A model generated the notes under the pieces. It was not told the origin of the DNA. It saw nothing but the letters and a program-made list of their open reading frames with translations, and did not search any database. A stretch of 64,000 nt of DNA, taken from the NCBI RefSeq assembly GCF_036632915.2, contig NZ_CP155552.1:434001-498000 (forward strand). The letters are read 5' to 3'. This document shows positions 26,647 through 34,505 of the stretch, piece after piece (within the stretch, counting starts at the first letter, position 1; the number at the start of each line of letters is the position of its first letter). The position numbers were made by a program, and so were the translations under genes. This stretch comes from Faecalibacterium taiwanense (GTDB lineage Bacteria > Bacillota > Clostridia > Oscillospirales > Ruminococcaceae).

Positions 26647-27365
26647 ATGGCAGAAAAGAATCTGGAACAGATGCAGGAGGCCGTGGCAGAGATCCGGGAA
26701 AAGATGGCAGCCGCGGCCCGTGAAGCAGGCCGCGACCCGGCAGCGGTGCAGCTGTGCGCCGCCTGCAAGACCCGCACGGCACAGACCGTGGCTGCAAGCG
26801 CAGCCCTGCCCATCGATGTGTTCGGTGAGAACCATGTGCAGGAGCTGTGCGCAAACTTTGACGCAGGTGCTTACTGCGGCAAGCCCAGCCACTTTATCGG
26901 CCATCTGCAGACGAACAAAATTAAAAAGTGCTGGGCCGTGCCAGCCTCATCCAAAGCGTGGACAGCGAGCATCTGCTGAACGCCATCGAGAAGGAAGCAG
27001 CCAAGGCCGGCATCGTGCAGAACGTGCTGCTGGAGGTGAACATCGGCGGCGAGGAGAGCAAGACCGGCGTGGCACCGGAAGCGCTCTGGCCGCTGCTGGA
27101 TGCTGCTGCCGCACAGGAGCACATCCGGGTCAAGGGGCTGATGGCCATTCCGCCCGTGAACGACGATGATGCCCGCAACCGCCGCTATCTGGCCGAGGTG
27201 TACAAGCTGTTTGTGCAGGCCGGAGAGCGCGGCTATTCCAACGTGTCCATGGAGACCCTCTCCATGGGCATGAGCGGCGACTTTGAAAACGCCATCCGGG
27301 AGGGCGCCACCCTCGTGCGCATCGGCACCGCCATCTACGGCGAGCGGGATTACAGTAAAAAGTAA
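26647..27365 (+). pseudogene. yggS: YggS-type PLP homeostasis protein interrupted by a -1 frameshift
   Basis: Two overlapping frames together make one YggS/PROSC protein of about 239 residues. The first (from ATG 26647) has the PLP-lysine region CAACKTR, FGENHVQEL and HFIGHLQTNKIKK, and then goes off frame; the second resumes with VLGRASLIQSVDSEHL, LLEVNIGGEESK, LMAIPP, LSMGMSGDFENAI and GTAIYGERDY. One A missing from the five-A run at 26923-26927 explains it. YggS binds pyridoxal phosphate and balances vitamin B6 and amino-acid pools. The gene sits five bases after the UPF0340 gene. Confidence 0.85.
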
Positions 27366-27371
27366 GAGAAC

Positions 27372-27500
27372 GAACCCTCTCCGTCATTGCTGCGCAATGC
27401 CACCTCCCCGAAAGGGGGAGGTTTTGTACAGCTTCCCGAAAGATGCAAAGGCTCCCCCTCTCGGGGGAGCTGGCGAACGAAGTGAGCCTGAGAGGGTTTT
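27372..27500. repeat. Hairpin-rich intergenic repeat, family R, copy 3
   Basis: Bounded by AACCCTCTCCGTCA and CTGAGAGGGTTT, which pair, with inner hairpins TTGC/GCAA, CCTCCCC-GAAA-GGGGGAGG and GGCTCCCCC-TCTC-GGGGGAGCT. It has the same order of motifs as 347-467 and 3119-3221, but with changed stem sequence. Confidence 0.8.
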
Positions 27501-27515
27501 ACAACAGGAGGAACC

Positions 27516-29306
27516 ATGTCAAAAACCAAAATCAACGACCCCGGGGCGCACCACGCAGGCAGCGGTGCGCTGATCCGGCGTTTTCTGCCCTATCTGGCAA
27601 AGTACAAAATGACCCTGTTTCTGGACCTGTTCTGTGCGGCGCTGACCACCCTGTGTGACATCGTGCTGCCCAAGATCATGAGCACCATCACCAACGCCGC
27701 CATGGGCGTGGGCATCACTCTGACGGCGGGCATCGTGCTGCGGCTGGCAGCACTCTATTTTGTGCTGCGCATCATCGACGGTGCAGCCAGCTATTACATG
27801 TCCAGCATCGGTCATATCATGGGCGTGCACATCGAGACGGATATGCGCCGCGATGCCTTTGACCACCTGCTCAAGCTGGACCACACCTACTACAACAACA
27901 CCAAGGTAGGCACCATCATGGGCCGCATCACCAACGACCTGTTCGATGTGACCGAGTTTGCCCACCACTGCCCGGAGGAATTTTTCATTGCGGCCATCAA
28001 GATCGTGGTGTCCTTTATTATCCTGTGCCGGGCCAGTGTGCCGCTGACGCTGGCGGTGTTCGCCTGCGTGCCGCTGATGGGCGTGGTGTCCGTTTACCTG
28101 AACGGACGGCTGCGGGCGCGGTTCCGCCAGCAGCGCGTGCAGATCGGCGAGCTGAACTCCACCATCGAGGACAGCCTGCTGGGGCAGGGTGTCGTGAAGG
28201 CCTTTGCCGCCGAGGATGAGGAACGCGAGAAGTTTGCAAAGGGCAACAGGGATTTTGAGCAGATCAAGACCCTCGGCTACTACGCCATGGGTGCCTTCAA
28301 CACCTCCACCCGCCTGTTCGACGGCCTGATGTATCTGGTGGTCATTCTGGCAGGCGGCCTCTCGCTGGTGTACGGCAGGATCACCGCCGGTGACATGGTG
28401 GCCTATATGCTGTACGTCACCACCCTTATTGCCACCATCCGCCGCATCGTGGAGTTTGCCGAGCAGTTCCAGCGCGGCATGACCGGCATCGAGCGCTTTG
28501 CCGAGATCATGGACACCCCTGTGACCATCGGCGACGCCCCGGATGCGGTACCGCTGCAGCCCGGCCCCGGTGACATCCGGTTTGAAAACGTCAGCTTTGA
28601 GTACCCGGATGACCACAACAAGGTGCTGCACAACGTCAGTCTGGATATCCGGCCGGGCGAACGGCTGGCGTTGGTCGGCCCTTCGGGCGGCGGCAAGACC
28701 ACCCTGTGCAACCTCATCCCCCGCTTCTACGAGGTGACCAGTGGCCGCATCCTGATCGATGGGCAGGACATCCGCCATGTCACCCTGAAAAGCCTGCGGC
28801 AGGATATCGGCATCGTGCAGCAGGACGTGTATCTGTTCAGCGGCACGGTGGCCCAAAACATCGCCTACGGCAAGCCCGGCGCCACCCGCGAAGAGATCAT
28901 GGAAGCGGCGCGTCTGGCCGGAGCGGAAAAGTTCATTCTGGCCCTGAAGGATGGCTTTGATACCTATGTGGGTGAGCGCGGTGTCAAGCTCTCCGGCGGA
29001 CAGAAGCAGCGCATCGCCATTGCGCGGGTGTTCCTGAAGAACCCGCCCATCCTCATTCTGGACGAGGCCACCAGCGCACTGGACAACGAAAGCGAGATCC
29101 TGGTGGGCCAGAGCCTTGAAAAGCTGGCCCATGGCCGCACCACCCTGACCATCGCCCACCGCCTGACCACCATCAAGGACTACGACCGCATCCTTGTGCT
29201 GGGCGAAGAGGGCATCGTAGAATCCGGCACCCACGACCAGCTGCTGGCAAAGCAGGGCGTCTACTACCGCCTGTGGAATCAGCTGCCGGGGGAAGATACG
29301 CTGTAA
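27516..29306 (+). CDS. ABC exporter, fused permease and ATPase
   Basis: A 596-residue half-transporter of the MsbA/LmrA type. Six transmembrane helices occupy residues about 25-330 and the ATPase follows: Walker A GPSGGGKTT, Q-loop region GIVQQDVYLFSGTVAQNI, signature LSGGQKQR, Walker B LILDEATSALD and H-loop IAHRLTT. It acts as a homo- or heterodimer exporting lipids, drugs or peptides; no partner gene is adjacent, so a homodimer is likely. Binding site AGGAGG is six bases before the ATG. A terminator follows directly. Confidence 0.93.
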   Translation: MSKTKINDPGAHHAGSGALIRRFLPYLAKYKMTLFLDLFCAALTTLCDIVLPKIMSTITNAAMGVGITLTAGIVLRLAALYFVLRIIDGAASYYMSSIGHIMGVHIETDMRRDAFDHLLKLDHTYYNNTKVGTIMGRITNDLFDVTEFAHHCPEEFFIAAIKIVVSFIILCRASVPLTLAVFACVPLMGVVSVYLNGRLRARFRQQRVQIGELNSTIEDSLLGQGVVKAFAAEDEEREKFAKGNRDFEQIKTLGYYAMGAFNTSTRLFDGLMYLVVILAGGLSLVYGRITAGDMVAYMLYVTTLIATIRRIVEFAEQFQRGMTGIERFAEIMDTPVTIGDAPDAVPLQPGPGDIRFENVSFEYPDDHNKVLHNVSLDIRPGERLALVGPSGGGKTTLCNLIPRFYEVTSGRILIDGQDIRHVTLKSLRQDIGIVQQDVYLFSGTVAQNIAYGKPGATREEIMEAARLAGAEKFILALKDGFDTYVGERGVKLSGGQKQRIAIARVFLKNPPILILDEATSALDNESEILVGQSLEKLAHGRTTLTIAHRLTTIKDYDRILVLGEEGIVESGTHDQLLAKQGVYYRLWNQLPGEDTL

Positions 29307-29329
29307 ATTTTATTGAACGTACAAAGAAA

Positions 29330-29358
29330 AACCCGGAAACGACCGTCGTTTCCGGGTT
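29330..29358. terminator. Terminator between ABC exporter and glucokinase
   Basis: Perfect stem AACCCGGAAACGA / TCGTTTCCGGGTT around CCG, with A- and T-rich flanks; serves the converging genes. Confidence 0.88.
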
Positions 29359-29386
29359 CTTAAGTTTCTGAAAAAATACCGCTGAA

Positions 29387-30337
29387 TTATTCGCCCACGA
29401 TCAGGCGCACAGAACCATAGATACCGGCATCGTTGCCGAGGATGGCGGGCACGATGGGGGTCTCACGGCAGGACTTGAAGGCATAGACCTTGAAATGCTC
29501 CCGCAGCGGGGCAAACAGCACCTCGCCTGCACGGGACACACCGCCGCCGATCATGAACATTTCCGGGTCCACGGTGTTGGCCACATTGGCCAGCGCCATG
29601 CCCAGCGTGTCGGTCATCTCGTCCACCTCACGGGCGGCAAGGGCGTCGCCATTGCGGGCGGCATCAAACACGTCCTTGGCGGCAAACTCGGTGCCGCGCA
29701 GGGTGCAGGGAGTATCCGGGTTCTCGTCCAGCAGCTTCTTCATGCAGCGCACAACGCCGGTGGCACTGGAATACTGCTCCAGACATCCGTGCTTGCCGCA
29801 GCCGCAGGCAGCGGTCTCGTGGCGGTCCACGGTGATGTGGCCGATCTCGCCGCCGGCACCGTGGGTGCCATCAATGACCTTGCCGTTGACGATGACACCA
29901 CCGCCCACGCCGGTGCCCAGCGTGACCATGACCGCGCTGCGGCAGCCCTTGGCGGCACCCATCCAGATCTCGCCCAGAGCGGCCACGTTGGCATCGTTGC
30001 CCACCAGAACCTTGATGCCGCCCAGCATGGTGCTCAGCTCTTCGGCTACGTTGTGCTTGCCCCAGCCGCCGAGGTTTGCACAGATGATGGGCACGATGCG
30101 GCTGTCCAACACAGGGCCGGGCACGCCCACGCCCACGCCCTCTACCTGCTCAGCGGCAAGGCCTTTTTCCTGCATCTTGCCCTGCACGGCAGCGGCCAGA
30201 TTTTTCAGAATGTGCTCACCGGCGTTGGAGGTGTCGGTGGGAACTTCCCACTTTTCCAGCAGTTCGCCGGTGGTCTTGAACAGGCCGATCTTGGCGGTGG
30301 TGCCGCCCAGATCGATGCCGAATGCGTATTCTTTCAT
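29387..30337 (-). CDS. glcK: ROK-family glucokinase
   Basis: A 316-residue sugar kinase: N-terminal phosphate-binding FGIDLGGTTAKIGLF, GNDANVAALGE with catalytic Asp, TLGTGVGGGVIVNGK, the ROK zinc motif CGCGKHGCLEQY and GGGVSRAG. It phosphorylates glucose to glucose-6-phosphate with ATP in the cytoplasm, a natural partner for non-PTS sugar uptake. Monocistronic, with a candidate extended -10 (TGGTATACT) about 50 bases upstream. Substrate could be another hexose, but the ROK glucokinase pattern is strong. Confidence 0.93.
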   Translation of the reverse strand: MKEYAFGIDLGGTTAKIGLFKTTGELLEKWEVPTDTSNAGEHILKNLAAAVQGKMQEKGLAAEQVEGVGVGVPGPVLDSRIVPIICANLGGWGKHNVAEELSTMLGGIKVLVGNDANVAALGEIWMGAAKGCRSAVMVTLGTGVGGGVIVNGKVIDGTHGAGGEIGHITVDRHETAACGCGKHGCLEQYSSATGVVRCMKKLLDENPDTPCTLRGTEFAAKDVFDAARNGDALAAREVDEMTDTLGMALANVANTVDPEMFMIGGGVSRAGEVLFAPLREHFKVYAFKSCRETPIVPAILGNDAGIYGSVRLIVGE

Positions 30338-30485
30338 GTCTCATTTACCTCTTTTTGACGGCCAGCGGCCGCAGTATTTCGCGTGTTCCAGTATACCACA
30401 CCTACCCGCAAAAGAGCAGTGCCGCTGCGGATTTTCATGCAAACAGACGGAAAACGCAGTGGATATTTGGCACAAATGCCAGTGC

Positions 30486-31370
30486 TCACCGCACGGTGTT
30501 GGTCAGGCTGCCAATGCCGTCGATTTCGCAGCGCACCGTGTCGCCGGGCTTCAGAAACTGCGGCGGGTCCATGCCCATGCCCACGCCTGCCGGGGTGCCG
30601 GTGGCAATGATGGTGCCGGCCTTCAGGGTCATGCCCTGAGTCAGCTCGTGGATCACGTGGTCGATATCAAAGATCTGCAGGCCGGTGTTCGAGTCCTGCC
30701 GCTTTTCGCCGTTGACGAAGCTTCGGATGCCGAGCTTGGGCGGGTAGGTGTCGAATTCGTCTGCGGTAACGATGCAGGGGCCGATGGGCGTGAAGCCGTC
30801 CAGACTTTTGCCGAAATACCACTGCTTGTGGGCGGTCTGCACATCGCGGGCGGAAACATCGTTCAGGATGGTGTAGCCGAACACATAGTCTTTTGTCTGC
30901 CCGGCGGGCACATCCCTGGCATCTTTGCCCAGAACCACAGCCAGTTCGCATTCGTAGTCCAGCTTCTGCACAAGGTCAGTGTGAGCTTCAATAAAGCCGC
31001 CGTCCGGCACAGCGCGGGAAACGCGCTTGGAAAAATAAATGGCATCCTGATGTTTGGTTGCAAAGGCATCGGCAGAGTATTTCTCCGCTTCGTCCGAGTG
31101 GGCCATGTAGTTGATGCCAAGGCACACTACATCCTGCGCCGGGCAGGGAATAGGGCTTTGCAGCTGCACGGCATCCACGGGCAGGGCCGGGATGCCCGCA
31201 ATGGCAAGCTGCAGGCCTGCCCGCACCTGCGGGGTCAGAAAGGGGATGGCATCGGACAAGGTTTCATAGGAAAGGCCCAGCCAGCTCAGCGGCCAGATCT
31301 GTGTGCCGTCCGGCGAAAGAATGGCCGGATCTTCTACGCCGTCCGGCAGGCGGCAGGTGACAAAACGCAT
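30486..31370 (-). CDS. Fumarylacetoacetate hydrolase family protein
   Basis: A 294-residue enzyme with the FAH C-terminal fold at residues about 80-294: VVCLGINYMAHSDEAEKY, metal ligands in LDYECELAVVLGK, FGYTILNDVSARD, KSLDGFTPIGPCIV and TGTPAGVGMG. Members hydrolyse or decarboxylate 2-oxo acids, oxaloacetate or acylpyruvates; the exact substrate is not evident. It is 14 bases downstream of the DJ-1 gene, so they form an operon and may both detoxify reactive carbonyl or oxo-acid products. Confidence 0.9.
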   Translation of the reverse strand: MRFVTCRLPDGVEDPAILSPDGTQIWPLSWLGLSYETLSDAIPFLTPQVRAGLQLAIAGIPALPVDAVQLQSPIPCPAQDVVCLGINYMAHSDEAEKYSADAFATKHQDAIYFSKRVSRAVPDGGFIEAHTDLVQKLDYECELAVVLGKDARDVPAGQTKDYVFGYTILNDVSARDVQTAHKQWYFGKSLDGFTPIGPCIVTADEFDTYPPKLGIRSFVNGEKRQDSNTGLQIFDIDHVIHELTQGMTLKAGTIIATGTPAGVGMGMDPPQFLKPGDTVRCEIDGIGSLTNTVR

Positions 31371-31384
31371 TTCAGTTTCCTCCC

Positions 31385-31936
31385 TCAGTGGCGGTAGGCG
31401 ATGGCGTTCTGGATGCGGTCGGCCTCAGCCTGCCCGGCCAGCTGGCGCACCAGCTCCAGCGCAAAGGGGATGGCACCGCCCAGACCGTAGCTGGTGGTGA
31501 TATTGCCGTCCACTACCACTTCGGTATCCAGCACCTCGGCACCGGCCAATTTGTCTTGGAAACCGGCGTGCGCCGTGGCTTTTCTGCCCTCCAGCAGGCC
31601 GAGAGATGCCAGCACGCTGGGTGCTGCGCAGATGGCAGCTACCTTTTTGCCGCTCTTTGCAAAGGAAACGCAGGTGTCGGTAACGGTCTTGTTGGCGGCA
31701 AGGTTCGGGGTGCCGGGGATGCCGCCGGGCAGCACCACCATGTCCACATCCGAATAATCCACCTCTTCGGCCAGTGCGTCGGCGGTGATATGCACCTTGT
31801 GGCTGCTCACGATCTCGCGGCTGCCGGATGCGCTGGCCACGGTCACCTCCACCTTGGCGCGGCGCAGCAGATCGACCACCAGCAGGGCTTCACATTCCTC
31901 GGTGCCCTCGGCAAAAAATACAACAGCTTTGCTCAT
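31385..31936 (-). CDS. DJ-1/PfpI family protein
   Basis: A 183-residue DJ-1-type protein with the conserved Glu in FFAEGTEECEALL and nucleophilic Cys in AAICAAPSVLASLG. The family includes glyoxalase III/deglycases and chaperone-like stress proteins that handle methylglyoxal and glycated groups. I placed the start at ATG 31936, which has GGGAGG upstream and begins MSKAVVFF; a longer frame from 32059 would cover the upstream hairpins. It is the first gene of the two-gene operon with the FAH protein. Confidence 0.9.
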   Translation of the reverse strand: MSKAVVFFAEGTEECEALLVVDLLRRAKVEVTVASASGSREIVSSHKVHITADALAEEVDYSDVDMVVLPGGIPGTPNLAANKTVTDTCVSFAKSGKKVAAICAAPSVLASLGLLEGRKATAHAGFQDKLAGAEVLDTEVVVDGNITTSYGLGGAIPFALELVRQLAGQAEADRIQNAIAYRH

Positions 31937-31990
31937 AAAAATCAAACCTCCCTGATTTCTGATGAAGACGGCGCATCTGCGCCGCATGAG

Positions 31991-32029
31991 GAAAAACGAT
32001 AGAAGTACCCCGCTGGCGTGGGGACTTCT
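31991..32029 (-). terminator. Terminator after yerC
   Basis: On the minus strand AGAAGTCCCC and GGGGTACTTCT form a stem with an eight-base loop, followed by ATCGTTTTT; it separates yerC from the DJ-1 gene. Confidence 0.75.
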
Positions 32030-32097
32030 GCCTTCCCGGTTGAATGATAAAAGCCGCATACCGCACGGGCGGCACGCGGCATGGTTTGTGTGGAAGT

Positions 32098-32397
32098 TCA
32101 GTTTTGATCGTCGGCAGCTTTTTCCGCTTCCAGCAAGGCGCGTAACACGCTGTCGTTGGCACTCAGCACCCGGCTTACCCGGCTGATGATGGCGCTGGAT
32201 GCACCGGTCTTATCCATGATCTCGGTGTAGATGCGCTTGTCCACCAGCATTTCAGCAATGTTGTAGCGCTGCTCCATTGCGCTCAGCTCGGAATAGCTGC
32301 ACACATCCTGTAAAAAACGGTAGCACTGTTCCGGGGTCTTGAGCTGCAAAAATGCCTGATACAGACCGGACTGGCCGGTAGGATGATCTTTTGCCAT
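32098..32397 (-). CDS. yerC: YerC/YecD-type TrpR-like DNA-binding protein
   Basis: A 99-residue all-helical protein with the TrpR-like helix-turn-helix KTGASSAIISRVSRVL (residues about 63-78) and the N-terminal LKTPEQCYRFLQDVCSYSEL. YerC proteins are TrpR-superfamily regulators of Firmicutes whose regulons are poorly known. A 16-base palindrome at 32447-32462 lies 50 bases upstream of the start, within its likely promoter, which suggests autoregulation. The gene is monocistronic. Confidence 0.88.
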   Translation of the reverse strand: MAKDHPTGQSGLYQAFLQLKTPEQCYRFLQDVCSYSELSAMEQRYNIAEMLVDKRIYTEIMDKTGASSAIISRVSRVLSANDSVLRALLEAEKAADDQN

Positions 32398-32446
32398 GTT
32401 GTTCTCCTTTTTTGCAGATGCCGCCCACAGGCAGACACTTTATTAC

Positions 32447-32462
32447 ACTACACCAGTGTAGT
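32447..32462. promoter_or_regulatory. Palindromic operator upstream of yerC
   Basis: ACTACAC-CA-GTGTAGT is a perfect inverted repeat placed between a TTGTAC-like -35 and a TAATAA-like -10 on the minus strand, so a bound dimer would block RNA polymerase. Likely recognised by YerC itself. Confidence 0.65.
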
Positions 32463-32499
32463 ACAAACGGGGAGAAATTTCAATAGCATTTGCGGCTTT

Positions 32500-32994
32500 T
32501 TAGCCCAGCGTGTGCTCAAATACCACTTCGTCCCGGGGGACGGTGCCGTTTTCCTGCTCGGCGGGCTTTAAATTGCGGTAGCGCAGGGCCTTGAAGAACT
32601 GCTGCACCGGCAGGGCCTTGGCGTGCACGGTACACCACACACGGCCCTTGCCCTCGCCGCGGGCCAGCCGCTCGCAGGAGAGCACGATGTCCCGGCCCAG
32701 TGCCTTGCCGCGGTATTCGGGCCTGAGGTACAGGTGCATCAGATGCAGGGCGGTGTTCTCCATCTTCCACGCAAAGTAGCCGATGGTCTTGCCGCCCAGA
32801 ACCACGAGGAAGTAGTTCACATCGTTGTCGATGTCCTCCTCAATGGCATCGGCGCTCTGCAGCTCTTCCACAAGGGTGTCCAGCTGCTTTGCGGGATAGT
32901 AGCGCTTGTACACCTCGTGCCAGAGCTCACTGGCAAGGTCGGCGGTGGCGTGGATGTATTTGGCCTTGGCGACCAGCTTGTAATCAGGCTTCAT
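32500..32994 (-). CDS. GNAT family N-acetyltransferase
   Basis: A 164-residue acetyltransferase with the acetyl-CoA pyrophosphate loop in LRPEYRGKALGRDIV and preceding beta-strand FLVVLGGKTIGYFAWK; the end VQQFFKALRYRNL is the usual GNAT C-terminal motif. Substrate is not evident. ATG 32994 gives the normal length; a longer frame would overlap the nitroreductase gene. It starts 16 bases after the nitroreductase stop, so both share a transcript. Confidence 0.88.
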   Translation of the reverse strand: MKPDYKLVAKAKYIHATADLASELWHEVYKRYYPAKQLDTLVEELQSADAIEEDIDNDVNYFLVVLGGKTIGYFAWKMENTALHLMHLYLRPEYRGKALGRDIVLSCERLARGEGKGRVWCTVHAKALPVQQFFKALRYRNLKPAEQENGTVPRDEVVFEHTLG

Positions 32995-33010
32995 AGTTCT
33001 CCTTATACTT

Positions 33011-33523
33011 TTACGATATAATCCGGCTTGCGGGGGCGGCGGGCTTGGGGTCTGCAGCAGGATAGCCCAGAATGCAGTGGCCGACGCCGACCCAATCGCC
33101 CTCGATGCCCCACTGCCGGAGCAGGGCCTTGCCCTCGTCGGATTCAAACTCTTCCTTTGCGCGGTTGATCCAGCAGCTGCCCAGCCCCAGCGAGGCCGCG
33201 GCCAGCATCAGATTGCCCATGACAAGGCTGCCGTCCTGCACGGCATTTTTGGAACCGGCATCGGCCAGCACTACCAGAATGGTAGGAGCGCCGTACATAG
33301 GGTCGGTGTCCTTGCCCATGACAGCGGCGTTCATGCGGGTGAGCTGGGCGCGGGTGGCAGCGTCCTGCACCACCACGATCTTTGCGCTCTGGCGGCCCAT
33401 GGCGCTGGCAGCGTAGGTGCCGGCTTCCAGCACGGCATTCAGCTCTTCGTCGGTGATCTGCTCCGGCTTATAGGCACGGCAGCTGCGGCGGCTTTTAATG
33501 GTTTCCAAGGTTTCGTTGGTCAT
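33011..33523 (-). CDS. Nitroreductase family protein, 3' end shifted by a missing base
   Basis: A 170-residue FMN-dependent small nitroreductase: TIKSRRSCRAYKPEQI at the N-terminus (FMN phosphate binding), AASAMGRQSAKIVVV, LMLAAASLGLGSCWI and VGVGHCILGYPA. The visible frame ends PAAPASRIIS, but one extra C in the five-C run about 30 bases before the stop would instead give RKPDYIVKV, the expected family ending, with a stop at 33003. The protein reduces nitro groups, quinones or flavins using NAD(P)H. It leads an operon with the GNAT gene and has a candidate promoter at 33555-33584. Confidence 0.88.
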   Translation of the reverse strand: MTNETLETIKSRRSCRAYKPEQITDEELNAVLEAGTYAASAMGRQSAKIVVVQDAATRAQLTRMNAAVMGKDTDPMYGAPTILVVLADAGSKNAVQDGSLVMGNLMLAAASLGLGSCWINRAKEEFESDEGKALLRQWGIEGDWVGVGHCILGYPAADPKPAAPASRIIS

Positions 33524-33554
33524 TCCAAATCCCTCCCTAAAAGCGTGTGCCTTT

Positions 33555-33584
33555 ATTGTATCACAAGACAGGCCGGAGTGTAAA
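33555..33584 (-). promoter_or_regulatory. Promoter of the nitroreductase-GNAT operon
   Basis: Minus-strand TTTACA (33579-33584), 18-base spacer, TACAAT (33555-33560). Confidence 0.65.
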
Positions 33585-33686
33585 GAAATTCCCTGCAGAG
33601 ACGGTTTTGTTGCGCGTAAACGTTATCGTTGCGGGAATCATGTCAAAATGCACAATAAAACGTAAAAAGATTATGGAAAAGCATTC

Positions 33687-33715
33687 TTGCTGCCAAAGGA
33701 CAAATACGCTATAAT
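33687..33715 (+). promoter_or_regulatory. Promoter of the ricin-lectin gene
   Basis: TTGCTG at 33687-33692, 17-base spacer and consensus TATAAT at 33710-33715; the gene's GGAAAGGAG follows. Confidence 0.8.
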
Positions 33716-33747
33716 AGGGCTACCAAACTGGAAAGGAGTCGTGCTCT

Positions 33748-34341
33748 ATGGCAAAGGCATCGCAGGCAGTCATTCTGGAAAATGAATTTTATATCATCAA
33801 AGCCCCCAATGGAAAGGTACTGGAAGTAAAGAACTTCAACACCGAGAACGGCGCGGCCATCCAGCTGTGGAGCTATGCAGGCCATCCGTGGCAGCAGTGG
33901 CAGTTCGTGGATGCAGGCGAGGGCCGCTGGCGCATCTGCAACCGCTTTACCGGCAAGATGATGGATCTGGCCCTTGGCGGTGTGGTGGAGGGCACATGGC
34001 TGCACCAGTGGGACCGTACCAGCGGGCTGAGTCAGTGCTGGGCGCTGGAGCCCACCCGCAGCGGGCGCACCCGCATCCGCAATGTGCTGGCGGATAAATA
34101 CATTGACCTTGTGGGCATGAACACCGCCAACGGTGCACAGGCCCAGATCTGGAACTTTGTAGCAGGCGGCAATCAGGAGTGGACGCTGGAACGCATCGAT
34201 CCGGACACCGCCCAGAGCGGCCGCCGCGCCGAGGAGGCCAAAGACCCGCAGCCCACGCCCAGCCAGCGCAAGCATCAGAACGACCTTGTGCGCAAGCTGA
34301 ACAATGCGGGCAAGGGAAGAGCAAGCCGGAAGGGGCAATGA
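33748..34341 (+). CDS. Ricin-type beta-trefoil lectin domain protein, no signal peptide
   Basis: A 197-residue protein whose first 150 residues form one beta-trefoil with repeated Q-x-W-type motifs: IQLWSYAGHPWQQWQF, WLHQWDRTSGLSQCW and AQIWNFVAGGNQEWTL. Carbohydrate binding is typical of the fold. There is no signal peptide or membrane segment; the C-terminal ~45 residues are charged (Arg/Lys/Gln) and probably disordered. It has its own promoter and sits alone before a Nudix gene. A cytoplasmic lectin-like domain is unusual, so either it is released by lysis or it binds an internal ligand. Confidence 0.82.
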   Translation: MAKASQAVILENEFYIIKAPNGKVLEVKNFNTENGAAIQLWSYAGHPWQQWQFVDAGEGRWRICNRFTGKMMDLALGGVVEGTWLHQWDRTSGLSQCWALEPTRSGRTRIRNVLADKYIDLVGMNTANGAQAQIWNFVAGGNQEWTLERIDPDTAQSGRRAEEAKDPQPTPSQRKHQNDLVRKLNNAGKGRASRKGQ

Positions 34342-34361
34342 TTTTAAATTGCCGCCGCGTT

Positions 34362-34491
34362 GCTCTGGCATATTCAGAGGAAAAAGTTATTTTTGGTTTG
34401 CACCCCCGGCAAAGCCTGCGGGCTTTGCCGGGGGTGTTTTTTCACGGGAGAGGCCGCAGCGAAAAACGGCATTTTCCACAAAAACAAGATC
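34362..34491 (+). repeat. Covarying-hairpin repeat, copy C (partial)
   Basis: Contains CTCTG/CAGAG stem, then TTATTTTT, the hairpin GCACCCCCGGCAAAGC / GCTTTGCCGGGGGTG, then TTTTTTCACGGGAG and AACGGCATTT. Matches the left part of copy A (38931-39060) in motif order, while the hairpin arms differ in sequence and still pair. It also acts as a terminator-like structure after the lectin gene. Confidence 0.75.
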
Positions 34492-34505
34492 AAAAGGAGA
34501 ACTCA

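Noticed and set aside
26923..26930. Programmed -1 frameshift in yggS
   Set aside because: The P-site codon would re-pair poorly (T AAA AAG), there is no stimulatory hairpin, and homopolymer loss occurs at two other genes, so a sequence error or mutation is simpler.
27519..29234. Long minus-strand frame opposite the ABC exporter
   Set aside because: Composition shadow of the real gene, His/Gly-rich low-complexity translation with no domain.
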